DNA of 45,468 nucleotides from Bacillota bacterium (GCA_017543265.1 JAFYGI010000027.1:1-45468), one strand, 5' to 3'. Numbered from the stretch's first letter, positions 8,249 through 17,610 are shown. Numbers and translations: made by a program. The notes: a model not told the origin generated them from the letters alone.

Positions 8249-8892
8249 AAAATATTGTTTTGTATGGAGCCGGTGGCTTTGGTAAAGAAACAGCTTACAT
8301 AATTGAGAGGATCAATGATGCAGAGCCTACTTATAATCTTCTTGGTTTCATTGATGATGATCCTCGGTATCATGATGATGTTACAATAAACGGATATCCT
8401 TGGCTGGGCACCGGTGATTGGATCATAGAGCATAAAAATGACTGCGTGTGTACATGCACGATAGGATATCCAAAGATAAAAGCCAAGATACAGCAACGGC
8501 TGTCCGCACAGGGTGTGCGGTTTGAAACTATTATTGCTCCGGATGCCCGTATTTCACCCTTGTGTGAGATCGGAACAGGCAGCGTAATATACGGATACTC
8601 GAATGTCTCTGTCAATTGCAGGATCGGCGAGGGAGTACTTCTTAACGGCAGGGTCTCTGTAGGGCATGATGTGGAAATAGGAAACTACACGACGATCATG
8701 GCGGGTACCGGAATAAGCGGCGGGTGTACGATCGGCGCCGAAACAAATATCGGCGGTCATGCCTTTATTGTCCCGAACAGAAAGGTCGGTGACGGGGCTG
8801 TTATCGCTGCGGGAAGCATAGTGTTTACCAATGTGAAAGCAGGCACCACCGTTCTCGGAAATCCCGCAAAGAGAATGCGAGAGTTGGAGTAA
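8245..8892 (+). CDS. NeuD/PglD-family sugar O- or N-acyltransferase
   Basis: The protein (215 aa) has an N-terminal Rossmann-like substrate lobe (YGAGGFGKETAYII, residues 7-20; FIDDDP) and a beta-helix with His141 in SVGHDVEIG, the position of the catalytic His125 of PglD. It ends with LGNPAKRMRELE. PglD acetylates the 4-amino group of UDP-4-amino sugars in the bacillosamine route, and VioB-like relatives transfer other acyl groups. Together with the DegT, PglC-like and CapD-like genes it completes a PglF-E-D-C-like set. Start overlaps the deacetylase stop. Confidence 0.88.
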   Translation: MKNIVLYGAGGFGKETAYIIERINDAEPTYNLLGFIDDDPRYHDDVTINGYPWLGTGDWIIEHKNDCVCTCTIGYPKIKAKIQQRLSAQGVRFETIIAPDARISPLCEIGTGSVIYGYSNVSVNCRIGEGVLLNGRVSVGHDVEIGNYTTIMAGTGISGGCTIGAETNIGGHAFIVPNRKVGDGAVIAAGSIVFTNVKAGTTVLGNPAKRMRELE

Positions 8893-8957
8893 GAAAATGA
8901 AGACAGCATCCGTGGCGTTTGGAGAGATTTGTATTAAAACGATGAAGGAGATAGTTT

Positions 8958-10046
8958 ATGTCAGTATTTAAAAGCAGTGGGATCGGCATTGCGGGTATCG
9001 CATGTGCCGTTCCGAAGAATAATGTACCCGTAGAGAGTTTTACATCTGCATTCGGTGAAGAAGCGATCCGTAACTTTACTTCCGTAACAGGGATCAAATC
9101 AACATACAAGGCTTTGCCGGAACAGACTGCAAGTGACCTTGCAGTTGTAGCCGCACAGGAGTTGTTCAGTCGCATTAATGTGGCTAAGTCGGAAATCGGT
9201 GCGATGTTTCTTGTGACCCAGTCGCCGGATTATCGCCGCCCTTCAAGCGCAAGCGTTGTTCAGCTCAGATTGGGGCTTCCTATTGATTGTTCGTGTATGG
9301 AGATAAATTTGGGATGTTCAGGCTTCGTGTATGGATTACAAACTGCAATGGCTATGATGTCTGCTTCCGACTATAAGTATGGATTGCTCCTGCTGGGCGA
9401 AACGGCAACAAAGCTTGTTGATCCTATGGATAAGTCTATTGTTATGATGTATGGCGATGCAGGTGCCGCGATCCTTCTTGAACGTCAGGAAGATGTAAAG
9501 ACAACAACTCTGCTCAGAAGTGACGGAAGCAGGTATAAGGCTATTATTTTACCTGCGGGCGGGTTTCGCGATATGGCACCGGATCACGAGCGGTTTATTT
9601 GCAGCGATGGTATTGAGCGGTCGCTCTACGACATTTTCATGGATGGCACTTCGGTGTTCTCGTTTTCCATCTCGGATATACCGGAGGCAATCAATGATTA
9701 TCTGAAAATTACAGAAACGGCTGTGTCTGACTACAATGCTTTTGTTTTCCATCAGGCGAACCAATTTATTATTAAGCAGCTGATCAAGAAAATGAAGCTT
9801 CCCAAAGACCAAGTCCCGCTTGCCCTTGATCGGTACGGAAACACCGGCGGCATCTCGATTCCGTTGACGCTCTGTGATGCATATGGAGACAAGTGTGGGG
9901 AAAAACTGAAATCACTTATCTGTGGGTTCGGTATTGGCTTGAGTTGGGGCGTTGCTAACATTGAGGTTGATACAGATAACCTCTACCCTATCATTCAAAC
10001 CGATGACTATTATAAGGAAGGAAAACTTATCCCGGGACAGTATTGA
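8958..10046 (+). CDS. 3-oxoacyl-ACP synthase III (KAS III/FabH-like)
   Basis: A thiolase-fold condensing enzyme of 362 aa carries the Cys-His-Asn triad of KAS III: Cys120 in NLGCSGFVYGL, His265 in VFHQANQF and Asn295 in RYGNTGGISIP. It would join a starter acyl-CoA or acyl-ACP to malonyl-ACP and lengthen it by two carbons. It is longer than housekeeping FabH (about 320 aa) and has an acidic tail. Two ACP genes follow within 50 bases. GAAGGAGATAG precedes the ATG. KAS III-like genes in sugar-modification islands, such as the Pseudomonas flagellin viosamine island, have a comparable setting. Confidence 0.9.
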   Translation: MSVFKSSGIGIAGIACAVPKNNVPVESFTSAFGEEAIRNFTSVTGIKSTYKALPEQTASDLAVVAAQELFSRINVAKSEIGAMFLVTQSPDYRRPSSASVVQLRLGLPIDCSCMEINLGCSGFVYGLQTAMAMMSASDYKYGLLLLGETATKLVDPMDKSIVMMYGDAGAAILLERQEDVKTTTLLRSDGSRYKAIILPAGGFRDMAPDHERFICSDGIERSLYDIFMDGTSVFSFSISDIPEAINDYLKITETAVSDYNAFVFHQANQFIIKQLIKKMKLPKDQVPLALDRYGNTGGISIPLTLCDAYGDKCGEKLKSLICGFGIGLSWGVANIEVDTDNLYPIIQTDDYYKEGKLIPGQY

Positions 10047-10087
10047 TAAAACATAATAATACGAAACAAATTTAGGAGGAAAACACA

Positions 10088-10309
10088 ATGACAAATCAGG
10101 AAAAACTGGCACTTATTGAAGAAACACTCGAATTGGATGAAGGTACGCTGACTCCGGAAACCATATTGGAAGATTTGGATAAATATGATTCAATGGCAAA
10201 GCTCTCGCTTATCGTTATGTTTGATGATGAGTTTGGCAAGAAGGTCGAAGGTGCCGAGATAAAGGCATTTGAAACTGTTAATGACATCATGGCTCTGATG
10301 GAAAAGTGA
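10088..10309 (+). CDS. Acyl carrier protein (ACP 2)
   Basis: Small acidic protein of 73 aa with the attachment motif KYDSMAKLSL; Ser35 is the predicted phosphopantetheine serine. TTAGGAGGAAA gives a strong ribosome-binding site. It follows the KAS III gene and precedes a third carrier protein, so it is likely the carrier for the condensation and reduction steps. Confidence 0.88.
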   Translation: MTNQEKLALIEETLELDEGTLTPETILEDLDKYDSMAKLSLIVMFDDEFGKKVEGAEIKAFETVNDIMALMEK

Positions 10310-10319
10310 GGATGCGAAT

Positions 10320-10559
10320 ATGGAGAATCTGAAAAAATATAATGATATATTTTGCAGGGTAATGAATGTAAACGACTCGGCTTTGAACGAAAAATTCACG
10401 TTCAAGGATGCTCCGCAGTGGGATTCCGTTGCACATCTCTCGCTTATTTCGGAACTCGAAGACGAGTTTGACGTGTTGTTTGATTCTGAAGATATTCTTC
10501 ATTATGAGTCGTATCTCAATGGAATTAAGATCCTGAAGCGATACGGGGTCGAGTTCTGA
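10320..10559 (+). CDS. Acyl carrier protein (ACP 3)
   Basis: This 79-residue protein has the motif APQWDSVAHLSLISELEDEF, in which Ser36 is the predicted phosphopantetheine attachment site. The tryptophan before DS is common in carriers of specialised pathways. It starts 10 bases after ACP 2; the pair could hold starter and extender groups. Whether it is modified cannot be seen. Confidence 0.86.
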   Translation: MENLKKYNDIFCRVMNVNDSALNEKFTFKDAPQWDSVAHLSLISELEDEFDVLFDSEDILHYESYLNGIKILKRYGVEF

Positions 10560-10579
10560 GAAGGACAGGAGGAAAAAAG

Positions 10580-11713
10580 TTGCGAGTATGGGTAGTAGGA
10601 CGTGGGATTCCTTGTAAAAGAAATGGGATGTTGGGAAGTTTCGAGTTCGCGCAGGCAAAGATGCTTGAAAAGCATGGCGTTGACGTGGTCTATTTTGCTG
10701 TTAGCGTCCGGTCTGCCCGTAATCTGATGAACCTTGGCTTTTCTCATATGAAGCAGGATGGGATTGCCGTTGAATCATTTAATTTCCCACCGGGAAGGCT
10801 TCTTTCATGTAAAAAAAAGGATGCGATTTTTAACTATGCTTTCCGCAAATTAGCCCAAAACGCCATAAAGAAATACGGGATTCCCGATATTGTACATATT
10901 CATTATCCCGCTCAGAGACCCTACATAGTGCTTCGTGAATTGCAGGAGTCGGGCGTCAAAGTTGTTGCCACCGAGCACTGGACGGCAGTGCAGGAGCGTA
11001 AACTGGAAGATAGCTATATGCATAACCTCGAGGACTTTTGCGAAAATTGTGATGCATTTATCTGCGTGGGATCGGTACTGAGGGACTCCGTGCTTGCCCT
11101 GACAGGAACCACAAGAACGATTTCTGTAATTCCGAACGTGGTGGACGATCAATTTTCCGTACCGGTCTCCACAGGAAAAGGAGTGCGTTTTGTTGCCTCC
11201 GGTCGCTTGGTGCGGCATAAACAGTTCGACAAGATCGTACAGGCCTTCACAGAAACATTTCAGGACATCCGGGATGCGTCCCTTATTGTTGCCGGAGGCG
11301 GAGATGAGTTCTCACATATCCGACATCTCGTGACTTCGTCCGGCATAGGCAACAGGGTCAGGCTGACAGGGACAGTCTCACACTCGGAGATGGCAAAGCT
11401 TATGGCTGAATCGAGCGTTCTTGTCAGTTACAGCAAATACGAGACTTTCTGTGTTCCGGTCATTGAGGCGTGGATGTGCGGAAAGCCAACGATCGTTTCT
11501 TCCGTGACGCCGGTCGTAATTGATCATCCGGACAAACGGCTGGGACTTTCTGTCGACTGTGACGATTTGGAATCTCTTAAAAGGGCAATGCTCCATATGT
11601 ATTATCACTGCGGCGAATATGACGCAGCGTGGATCAGTCGGTATGCAAAGGAACATTTCAGCGAAAATGTGATTGCGGAAAAGCTTTTGTGGATATATAA
11701 ATCATTATTATAG
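10580..11713 (+). CDS. GT4-family glycosyltransferase (GT-B fold)
   Basis: The protein (377 aa) has the two-lobe GT-B layout. The N-lobe carries IPCKRNGMLGSFEFAQA and DIVHIHYPAQ; the C-lobe carries FVASGRLVRHKQFD (near 200), VAGGGDE and the retaining-GT4 motif KYETFCVPVIEAWMCGKP with its EX7E glutamates. It adds the second sugar to the lipid-linked acceptor. It is the only separate glycosyltransferase in the operon. The TTG start at 10580 follows AGGAGG by 7 bases, and no in-frame ATG lies near. Confidence 0.9.
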   Translation: MRVWVVGRGIPCKRNGMLGSFEFAQAKMLEKHGVDVVYFAVSVRSARNLMNLGFSHMKQDGIAVESFNFPPGRLLSCKKKDAIFNYAFRKLAQNAIKKYGIPDIVHIHYPAQRPYIVLRELQESGVKVVATEHWTAVQERKLEDSYMHNLEDFCENCDAFICVGSVLRDSVLALTGTTRTISVIPNVVDDQFSVPVSTGKGVRFVASGRLVRHKQFDKIVQAFTETFQDIRDASLIVAGGGDEFSHIRHLVTSSGIGNRVRLTGTVSHSEMAKLMAESSVLVSYSKYETFCVPVIEAWMCGKPTIVSSVTPVVIDHPDKRLGLSVDCDDLESLKRAMLHMYYHCGEYDAAWISRYAKEHFSENVIAEKLLWIYKSLL

Positions 11714-11723
11714 GACAAAGTAT

Positions 11724-12995
11724 ATGGATGTAACAAGCAAATCTAGGCTGAGAAGCTTGAAAATTGTGAATATTTTGGTGTGCTGCTTTGTCTGCTGGCC
11801 CTTTGTTTGGAGCTTATGGAGCTATCTGCGGGTCCCGACAGAACTATTGGGTACACATTTTGCCGCTATTCTTATATTTTTTATAGCTTTTGGCTCGTGG
11901 CTGTCTTCTCCTATGAAACTTAAAACACCCTTGAATTTATGGCTGCTGTTCTATTTTGTGACGCTGCTGGAGAGCCGAAACGCGAATATGAGGGTTTATA
12001 TTAACGATCTGGGAATCAGTTTGAGTGCGTGGCTCGTATGCGCAACTGCCGCTCAAAGGGACTATGACAGCACCCGGGCTGTTAAATGCATCCGAGTGAC
12101 GGGAATGATTGCCGCTCTTTCCGTTGTTCTGGAAAACACGGTACACCTTTTTACGGGTTTGCTCAGCCCACTGTATATAAGTAAAGCATTTGAACTTACC
12201 CGCGGCGGCGGACTTGGCGGAGGTCTCTTTCCCTATTCGAGCTATGCCGGCTGTTTCATTGTGCCGGGTCTGGCTGCACTGATCATTCAGGAGGAAAACA
12301 GAACAAAAAATCGAAGATTCTATATTGAAACAGCGGTCTATTTACTGTCTCTTGTCTTGATAAGAAAAAGAGGTTTTATACTCGACATTGTGCTTGGTTC
12401 TCTTTTTCTGTGGTATTTGGACATACTTGGTCAGGGGAAGATCGTAATTAGAGGAAACAAGAGCACTAAGCGGCTGATTTCTGTCGTTGCTTTTCTGATG
12501 TTGCTGTTTGCCGTGTATCACTCCGTTCCGTTCATTCGTGAAGCATTGGACAGCTTTCTGGCAAAGTTCTATGAAGAAGATGGTGACTTTTCGGGTCGAG
12601 GAAGCTTATATGCACTTGCGTTCAGTATTTTTCGAGGTAATATGCTGACAGGAATCGGCTGGGGGCAGTTCAGAGCATTATCCCAAGGAGTTTTCTACTA
12701 CGCAAGTACAAAAACATATGAAGTTCATAATGTTTATCTTCAGCTCCTTTGTGAAAACGGAATTGTCGGACTGCTTGCTTTCCTTTTGGCAACCGGAAGA
12801 TTGTTGCTTTACTCGTCGCGTAAGTACATAATGTTGATTTTTAAAAGGGAAGCTGTAGCCGAGAGAAGAAAGGCAGTCAAGCTAGCTGTTTTTTTGCAGG
12901 TCTTTTTTTTGACGTATTGTATTAGCGGTAATCCCCTGTATGATTACAACTTTGCCGTTACATACTTTATCGGTGTGCTGTTGGCTTTCGCTTAG
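11724..12995 (+). CDS. Wzy-like O-antigen/capsule polymerase
   Basis: An integral membrane protein of 423 aa has roughly ten hydrophobic segments and the pattern of the O-antigen ligase/polymerase family: LTGIGWGQFRAL followed by HNVYLQLLCENGIVGLLAF, with an arginine-rich loop in between. It would join lipid-linked repeat units on the outer face of the membrane. The ATG at 11724 is preferred to an earlier in-frame codon inside the previous gene, since AGGA lies 8 bases upstream. Confidence 0.82.
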   Translation: MDVTSKSRLRSLKIVNILVCCFVCWPFVWSLWSYLRVPTELLGTHFAAILIFFIAFGSWLSSPMKLKTPLNLWLLFYFVTLLESRNANMRVYINDLGISLSAWLVCATAAQRDYDSTRAVKCIRVTGMIAALSVVLENTVHLFTGLLSPLYISKAFELTRGGGLGGGLFPYSSYAGCFIVPGLAALIIQEENRTKNRRFYIETAVYLLSLVLIRKRGFILDIVLGSLFLWYLDILGQGKIVIRGNKSTKRLISVVAFLMLLFAVYHSVPFIREALDSFLAKFYEEDGDFSGRGSLYALAFSIFRGNMLTGIGWGQFRALSQGVFYYASTKTYEVHNVYLQLLCENGIVGLLAFLLATGRLLLYSSRKYIMLIFKREAVAERRKAVKLAVFLQVFFLTYCISGNPLYDYNFAVTYFIGVLLAFA

Positions 12996-13013
12996 CGCAT
13001 GGAGGTTATCAAT

Positions 13014-14063
13014 GTGAAAATAGGTATATTGACATTTTTTAGTGCAAATAATTACGGCGCGGTTTTGCAGGCTTTTTCGCTGCAAAAAAAAGTTGAGGAG
13101 ATCTACGGCAACTGTGAGTGCATTGACTATAAATGCCCCGCCATTGAAACGGTGCATGCCGTAAGACCGTTTGACCTTAGCCTTGGGTTAAAGAAAAATA
13201 TAAAAAATTTGGCAAGGAATATTTTCTATGCGCCGAGAGTAAAAATGTTTGCCGCTTTCAGTAAAAGTATACGGCATAGTAAAATGTATTTGCCGGAAAC
13301 GATCCATAAGGCAAATCAAGATTACGATGTGTTCATTACCGGCAGCGATCAGGTGTTCAATCTGAAGCTGACCGGAGGCGACGAGACCTTTTTTCTTGAT
13401 TTTGTTGAAAACACAAAGTATAAGATTGCCTATGCGGCCAGTATGGGGCCGTTTATTGACGAAAAAAAGCAAACGTATCAGAGATTGTTAAACCGCTTTG
13501 ATCTTTTGTCTGTGCGTGAAAAATCGACAGCGGCCATACTTCGCGAAAAGCTGGGGATCGAATGCAGCGTAGTTCCGGATCCGGTTTTTCTGCATGGCGC
13601 AGAGGAATGGAAGCAGCTTCTCCAATTGGAAACAAACCGCAGCGGGAATAAATATGTTCTTATCTACTCGCTGTTTGAATCGCCGGAACTGTACCGTCTT
13701 GCCAATGAATATGCCAAAAAAAACGCATGCAGGGTCTATGCAATTACAAAAGTCCCCAAACCGTCGGGAAAAGCCGACCGTTATCTGCGCACCGACGATC
13801 CGCGCACGTTTATTGAACGGTTTATGAATGCAGACTACATCGTCACGGATTCCTTCCACGGCACAGCGTTTTCTCTGATCTTCAACAAACAGTTCCGTGT
13901 TATCCTGCCGCCTGCGGCGGGGAACAGGATCATTGACCTGCTGGACGAATTGGATATTGTAAATGAAGATGTATCTGTTGATTATGAACGGGTCAATGAG
14001 CAATTGGCATTGTATCGCCAAAAGGGCATTGAGTTTTTGAAAAAACACAACAATATGGAGTAA
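13014..14063 (+). CDS. Polysaccharide pyruvyl transferase (PF04230)
   Basis: The protein (about 349 aa) has NYGAVLQAFSLQ near the start, ITGSDQVFN (about residue 105) and DSFHGTAFSLIFNKQF (about 280), the marks of polysaccharide pyruvyl transferases. These enzymes add a pyruvate ketal from phosphoenolpyruvate to a sugar, giving the glycan a negative charge. GTG 13014 is preferred because GGAGG lies 8 bases before it; an ATG at 12999 would sit on top of that site. Pyruvyl transferases and the FrhB-like protein (16414) often share clusters. Confidence 0.88.
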   Translation: MKIGILTFFSANNYGAVLQAFSLQKKVEEIYGNCECIDYKCPAIETVHAVRPFDLSLGLKKNIKNLARNIFYAPRVKMFAAFSKSIRHSKMYLPETIHKANQDYDVFITGSDQVFNLKLTGGDETFFLDFVENTKYKIAYAASMGPFIDEKKQTYQRLLNRFDLLSVREKSTAAILREKLGIECSVVPDPVFLHGAEEWKQLLQLETNRSGNKYVLIYSLFESPELYRLANEYAKKNACRVYAITKVPKPSGKADRYLRTDDPRTFIERFMNADYIVTDSFHGTAFSLIFNKQFRVILPPAAGNRIIDLLDELDIVNEDVSVDYERVNEQLALYRQKGIEFLKKHNNME

Positions 14064-14066
14064 TAT

Positions 14067-15590
14067 ATGGCAAAAACAAGAACAAAAAAGGCGACATTGA
14101 ATATCATGACCTCGGCATTGCTGGAGGTTTTAACTATGTTGTCCGGGCTCATCCTGCCGCAGTATATTCTTCGGTATTTTGGCTCCGCCTATAATGGGAT
14201 AATGTCCTCGGCAGTACAGTTTATGAGTATGATATCTGTTTTGACACTTGGCGTAACTGCCTCCACAAGGGTCGCCCTGTATAAGACCTTGGCACAAAAT
14301 GATATTGCCGGCACAAGTGCGATCGTCCGCGCAACCGAGCGTTATATGCGTAAGATCGCGCTGATTTTAGTAGCGTACATCGTTGTGCTTGCGCTTGTAT
14401 ATCCGCTTGTTGTACACACGGGCTTTTCTTATTGTGATGTCTCGTTATTGATTTTGATCGTGGGTATCAATATTTTTGCGGAATGTTATTTTGGCATTAC
14501 CTACCGAACATTTCTGCTTGCAGATCAAAGCTTATATATTTCAAACATCTTTTACTGTATTGCCCTTTTCCTTAATCTGGTCATATCCATTATTATGATC
14601 AAAGCCGGATACAGTATACAAATGGTAAGACTTGGCGGTGCGGTAGTATATTTTCTGCGTCCGCTGCTTCAAAATATTTATATAACAAAGAAATACAAAC
14701 TGGATAAGCATTGCGAGCCCGATATGTCGGCGCTGAACAGCCGCAGTGACGCAATGATGCACACGCTGGCCAATATCGTACATGACCATACGGATATAAT
14801 CGTGCTCACGCTTTTTACCGATGTAAAAATCGTATCTGTTTATACCGTTTATAATATGGTTATGGTCGCCCTGAAAAAATTACTTTCAATTTTCACAACA
14901 GATACCGAACCGATTTTCGGCAGTATGTGGGCAAACGGCGAGAACAATAAAATCAGAAAAAATCTGAGCATATTTGAATTTTTGGTAAATTCATTTAATG
15001 TTGTCGCTTTCGGCACAGCAATGGTAATGATACTCTCTTTTATGGCTGTTTATGTTCCCGAGAACGTGAAAGATGTGAATTACATATTACCCGGGTATTC
15101 AATTGTTATTTCGCTTGCTTTTGTGACGCAGGGCATGAGGATCCCTTATTTATCGCTTGTTCAGGGAATCGGACATTATAAACAGACAAAAAAGGCAGCA
15201 ATAACCGAAGCGGTGATCAATATAATCATCTCTGTTATTTTGGTAAACATTATAGGCATCGTGGGCGTGGCTGTCGGAACATTGGTCGCTAATGTATACA
15301 GATCGACCGTATATGCGCTGTATATAGAAAAAAATGTAGTACAACGGGGAAAATATGTATTTATCATGAAGTTTTTATGGTCATTGCTTTGTATCGCTGT
15401 TATTGTTATTCCTGCAAAGATGATCGTTCAGACTTTATATATAAATAATTGGGGCAAGTGGTTTATGGTTTCCTTTTGCGTCGGGGTATATGCTGCCGCA
15501 GTCATATTGATCGCCGGATTTTTATGTTATAGAGAAGACTTGAAAAATATCGTTCACTTAGCAAAAACAATAATCGGCAAGAGGATATAA
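14067..15590 (+). CDS. Wzx-like oligosaccharide flippase (MOP superfamily)
   Basis: The protein (507 aa) has about 12-14 hydrophobic segments and begins with a basic stretch followed by LLEVLTMLSGLILPQYILRYFG, the usual opening of polysaccharide flippases of the MOP family. The glycine, asparagine and serine pattern of YNGIMSSAVQFMSM also fits. It would turn the undecaprenyl-linked repeat unit across the membrane for the Wzy-like polymerase. It begins three bases after the pyruvyl transferase stop. Confidence 0.9.
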   Translation: MAKTRTKKATLNIMTSALLEVLTMLSGLILPQYILRYFGSAYNGIMSSAVQFMSMISVLTLGVTASTRVALYKTLAQNDIAGTSAIVRATERYMRKIALILVAYIVVLALVYPLVVHTGFSYCDVSLLILIVGINIFAECYFGITYRTFLLADQSLYISNIFYCIALFLNLVISIIMIKAGYSIQMVRLGGAVVYFLRPLLQNIYITKKYKLDKHCEPDMSALNSRSDAMMHTLANIVHDHTDIIVLTLFTDVKIVSVYTVYNMVMVALKKLLSIFTTDTEPIFGSMWANGENNKIRKNLSIFEFLVNSFNVVAFGTAMVMILSFMAVYVPENVKDVNYILPGYSIVISLAFVTQGMRIPYLSLVQGIGHYKQTKKAAITEAVINIIISVILVNIIGIVGVAVGTLVANVYRSTVYALYIEKNVVQRGKYVFIMKFLWSLLCIAVIVIPAKMIVQTLYINNWGKWFMVSFCVGVYAAAVILIAGFLCYREDLKNIVHLAKTIIGKRI

Positions 15591-15642
15591 TGATCGTCCG
15601 CGAAATCACAGCGGACATGATAAGATGATAGGGAGTGTTTAG

Positions 15643-16386
15643 ATGCTGACAGGAAAAGTTTGTATTATTACCGGCGGCAGCCGCGGAATCGGAAAAGCCA
15701 TTGCACAGGTTTTTGCACAAAACGGTGCACTTGTCTATGCTGTTGCGACTCGGACGGGTTCTGTTGAGGAGTGGTCCGGGAAATTTAACGAAGGCGCTAA
15801 AGGAGAAGTCCGTTCCCTATACTTTGACGTTTCGGATGAAAAAGCGGGCAAGGAAGCAGTAATGCAGGTCAAGCGGGAATGCGGGCATATTGACGGGTTG
15901 ATCAATAATGCAGGCGTTGAATTTAATGAGCTGATCGGCATGATAAGCCGTGAAAACATGGAGAAAATGTTCTCCGTCAATGTCTATGGTACGATCAATA
16001 TGCTCCAGATAGTCAGCCGAATTATGGGACGGCAGGAGACGGGCGGCAGTATTGTCAATATTGCTTCCATGACAGCACTCAGGGGAAACCGCGGTCAGTT
16101 GGTTTACTCTGCAACAAAAGGCGCTGTAATTTCTCTGACAAAATCGGCAGCGAAGGAACTTGCGGAGAAAAAGATCCGTGCGAACGTCGTTGCGCCGGGG
16201 TTGACCAACACGGATATGATGAAGCAGACCGACCCGGAAAAGCTGCAAAACCGAATAAACAACATCTGCATGGGCAGGCTGGCCGAGCCCGAGGACATTG
16301 CAAAAGCCTGTATGTTTTTGATCTCTGACCTGTCAGTCTATATTTCCGGTCAAGTGCTGGCCGTGGACGGCTGCACCATTATGTAG
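15643..16386 (+). CDS. Short-chain dehydrogenase/reductase 2 (FabG-like)
   Basis: The 247-residue SDR has TGGSRGIG (10-17), NNAG (88-91), Ser142, Tyr155 and Lys159 (YSATK) and ends VLAVDGCTIM. This is close to 3-oxoacyl-ACP reductase in length and motif order, and it conforms better to FabG than SDR 1. It may reduce the KAS III product or a second acyl chain. A role in sugar reduction remains possible. AGGGAGTG lies before the ATG. Confidence 0.87.
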   Translation: MLTGKVCIITGGSRGIGKAIAQVFAQNGALVYAVATRTGSVEEWSGKFNEGAKGEVRSLYFDVSDEKAGKEAVMQVKRECGHIDGLINNAGVEFNELIGMISRENMEKMFSVNVYGTINMLQIVSRIMGRQETGGSIVNIASMTALRGNRGQLVYSATKGAVISLTKSAAKELAEKKIRANVVAPGLTNTDMMKQTDPEKLQNRINNICMGRLAEPEDIAKACMFLISDLSVYISGQVLAVDGCTIM

Positions 16387-16413
16387 TGATACAGAAAGAG
16401 GAGGCATTTTGCA

Positions 16414-17589
16414 ATGGTAATTAAACTTCCGGACAAATCATGTACAGGCTGTGGAGCCTGCATGCAAAGCTGTAGCTTTAAGGCAATCAAAATGCAGGCA
16501 CGGGATGATGGATTTCTGTATCCCGCAATAAACAAAGATAAATGCAGCCAATGCGGGCAATGCATGCGTTCCTGCCATGCACTTAGCAAAAATGAACGTC
16601 ATAAACCCATTTCTTTCTTTGCCGCACAGGTGAAAGACAAAAATCAGCTATCAATGAGTTCATCCGGCGGTATTTTTTATGCTCTTGCCTCGAATGTTAT
16701 TAAGAATAACGGTGTTGTATACGGTTGTACCTTTGACAAACACTACAATGCAATTTTGTCTCGTGCGGATTCTTTAGCGGACATCAGGGCGATGCAGGGC
16801 TCAAAGTATGTTTGGAGCGATCCATCTTTCAGCTATCCCGATGTTCGGCATAATCTTGAGGATAATCGATGGGTGTTATATACTTGTCTTCCGTGTCAGG
16901 CAGCAGGGTTAAGAAAGTATTTGAATAAGAAGTATGAGAATCTTTTCATTGTGGATGTGTTATGCGGTGGTGCCCCCAGTCCTTATGCTTTTCAAAAATA
17001 TTTGGAAACGCTGACAGATGAGGCAGGTAAAAAAACGCTCTGCTTTCAGTTTAGGGACAAGGAAAAGTTCGGTGCCGGTGTAAACTGTTCCTATATGCTA
17101 AACGGAGTAAAGCACCATGAAAACTGGTTGGAAAACAGTTTTTATTTTGCTTTTTGCTCCAAGGCGCGGATCACATGGCGGATGTCCTGCTATAGCTGCA
17201 GTTACAAGAGTATCAGCAGAGTATCAGACATGACTATCGGTGATTACTGGGGTGTCGAAAAATATCATAAGAACTTCAAACCCAGAGACGGCGTTTCTTT
17301 GATCTCAATTAATACCGAGACAGGCAAAAGACTGTTTGATCTTGTGAAAAACGACCTGATTACCGAAGAAAGCGATGTTCATTATGCAACCGAGAAAAAT
17401 AGCCTTGTTGATGAGATCAACGAGGGATATGTTAAGATTCCGAAAAATCGGGAAGCCTTTTTTTATACATTGCACACCGATGGGTGGAACAAAGCAGATC
17501 AGAAGTTTCTTGGCAAAAGAAAAAAACTGCTGCTAAAACAGAGTATTGGCAGAGTGATAAGAAAACTTAAACGTATGCTAAAAAACTAA
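16414..17589 (+). CDS. FrhB/FdhB-type Fe-S protein of polysaccharide clusters
   Basis: The protein (391 aa) starts with two ferredoxin-like 4Fe-4S motifs: Cys10, 13, 16, 20 and Cys44, 47, 50, 54. It then matches the coenzyme F420 hydrogenase/dehydrogenase beta-subunit family: SSSGGIFYAL, GSKYVWSD, CLPCQAAGLRKYL, VLCGGAPSP and MTIGDYWGVEKY. Members are common in capsule clusters of anaerobes, often with pyruvyl transferases, but their reaction is not established. A redox step on a sugar or the pyruvyl group is only a guess. AGGAGG precedes the ATG. Confidence 0.85.
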   Translation: MVIKLPDKSCTGCGACMQSCSFKAIKMQARDDGFLYPAINKDKCSQCGQCMRSCHALSKNERHKPISFFAAQVKDKNQLSMSSSGGIFYALASNVIKNNGVVYGCTFDKHYNAILSRADSLADIRAMQGSKYVWSDPSFSYPDVRHNLEDNRWVLYTCLPCQAAGLRKYLNKKYENLFIVDVLCGGAPSPYAFQKYLETLTDEAGKKTLCFQFRDKEKFGAGVNCSYMLNGVKHHENWLENSFYFAFCSKARITWRMSCYSCSYKSISRVSDMTIGDYWGVEKYHKNFKPRDGVSLISINTETGKRLFDLVKNDLITEESDVHYATEKNSLVDEINEGYVKIPKNREAFFYTLHTDGWNKADQKFLGKRKKLLLKQSIGRVIRKLKRMLKN

Positions 17590-17610
17590 GTCCACAAAGG
17601 AGTAAGAGTT

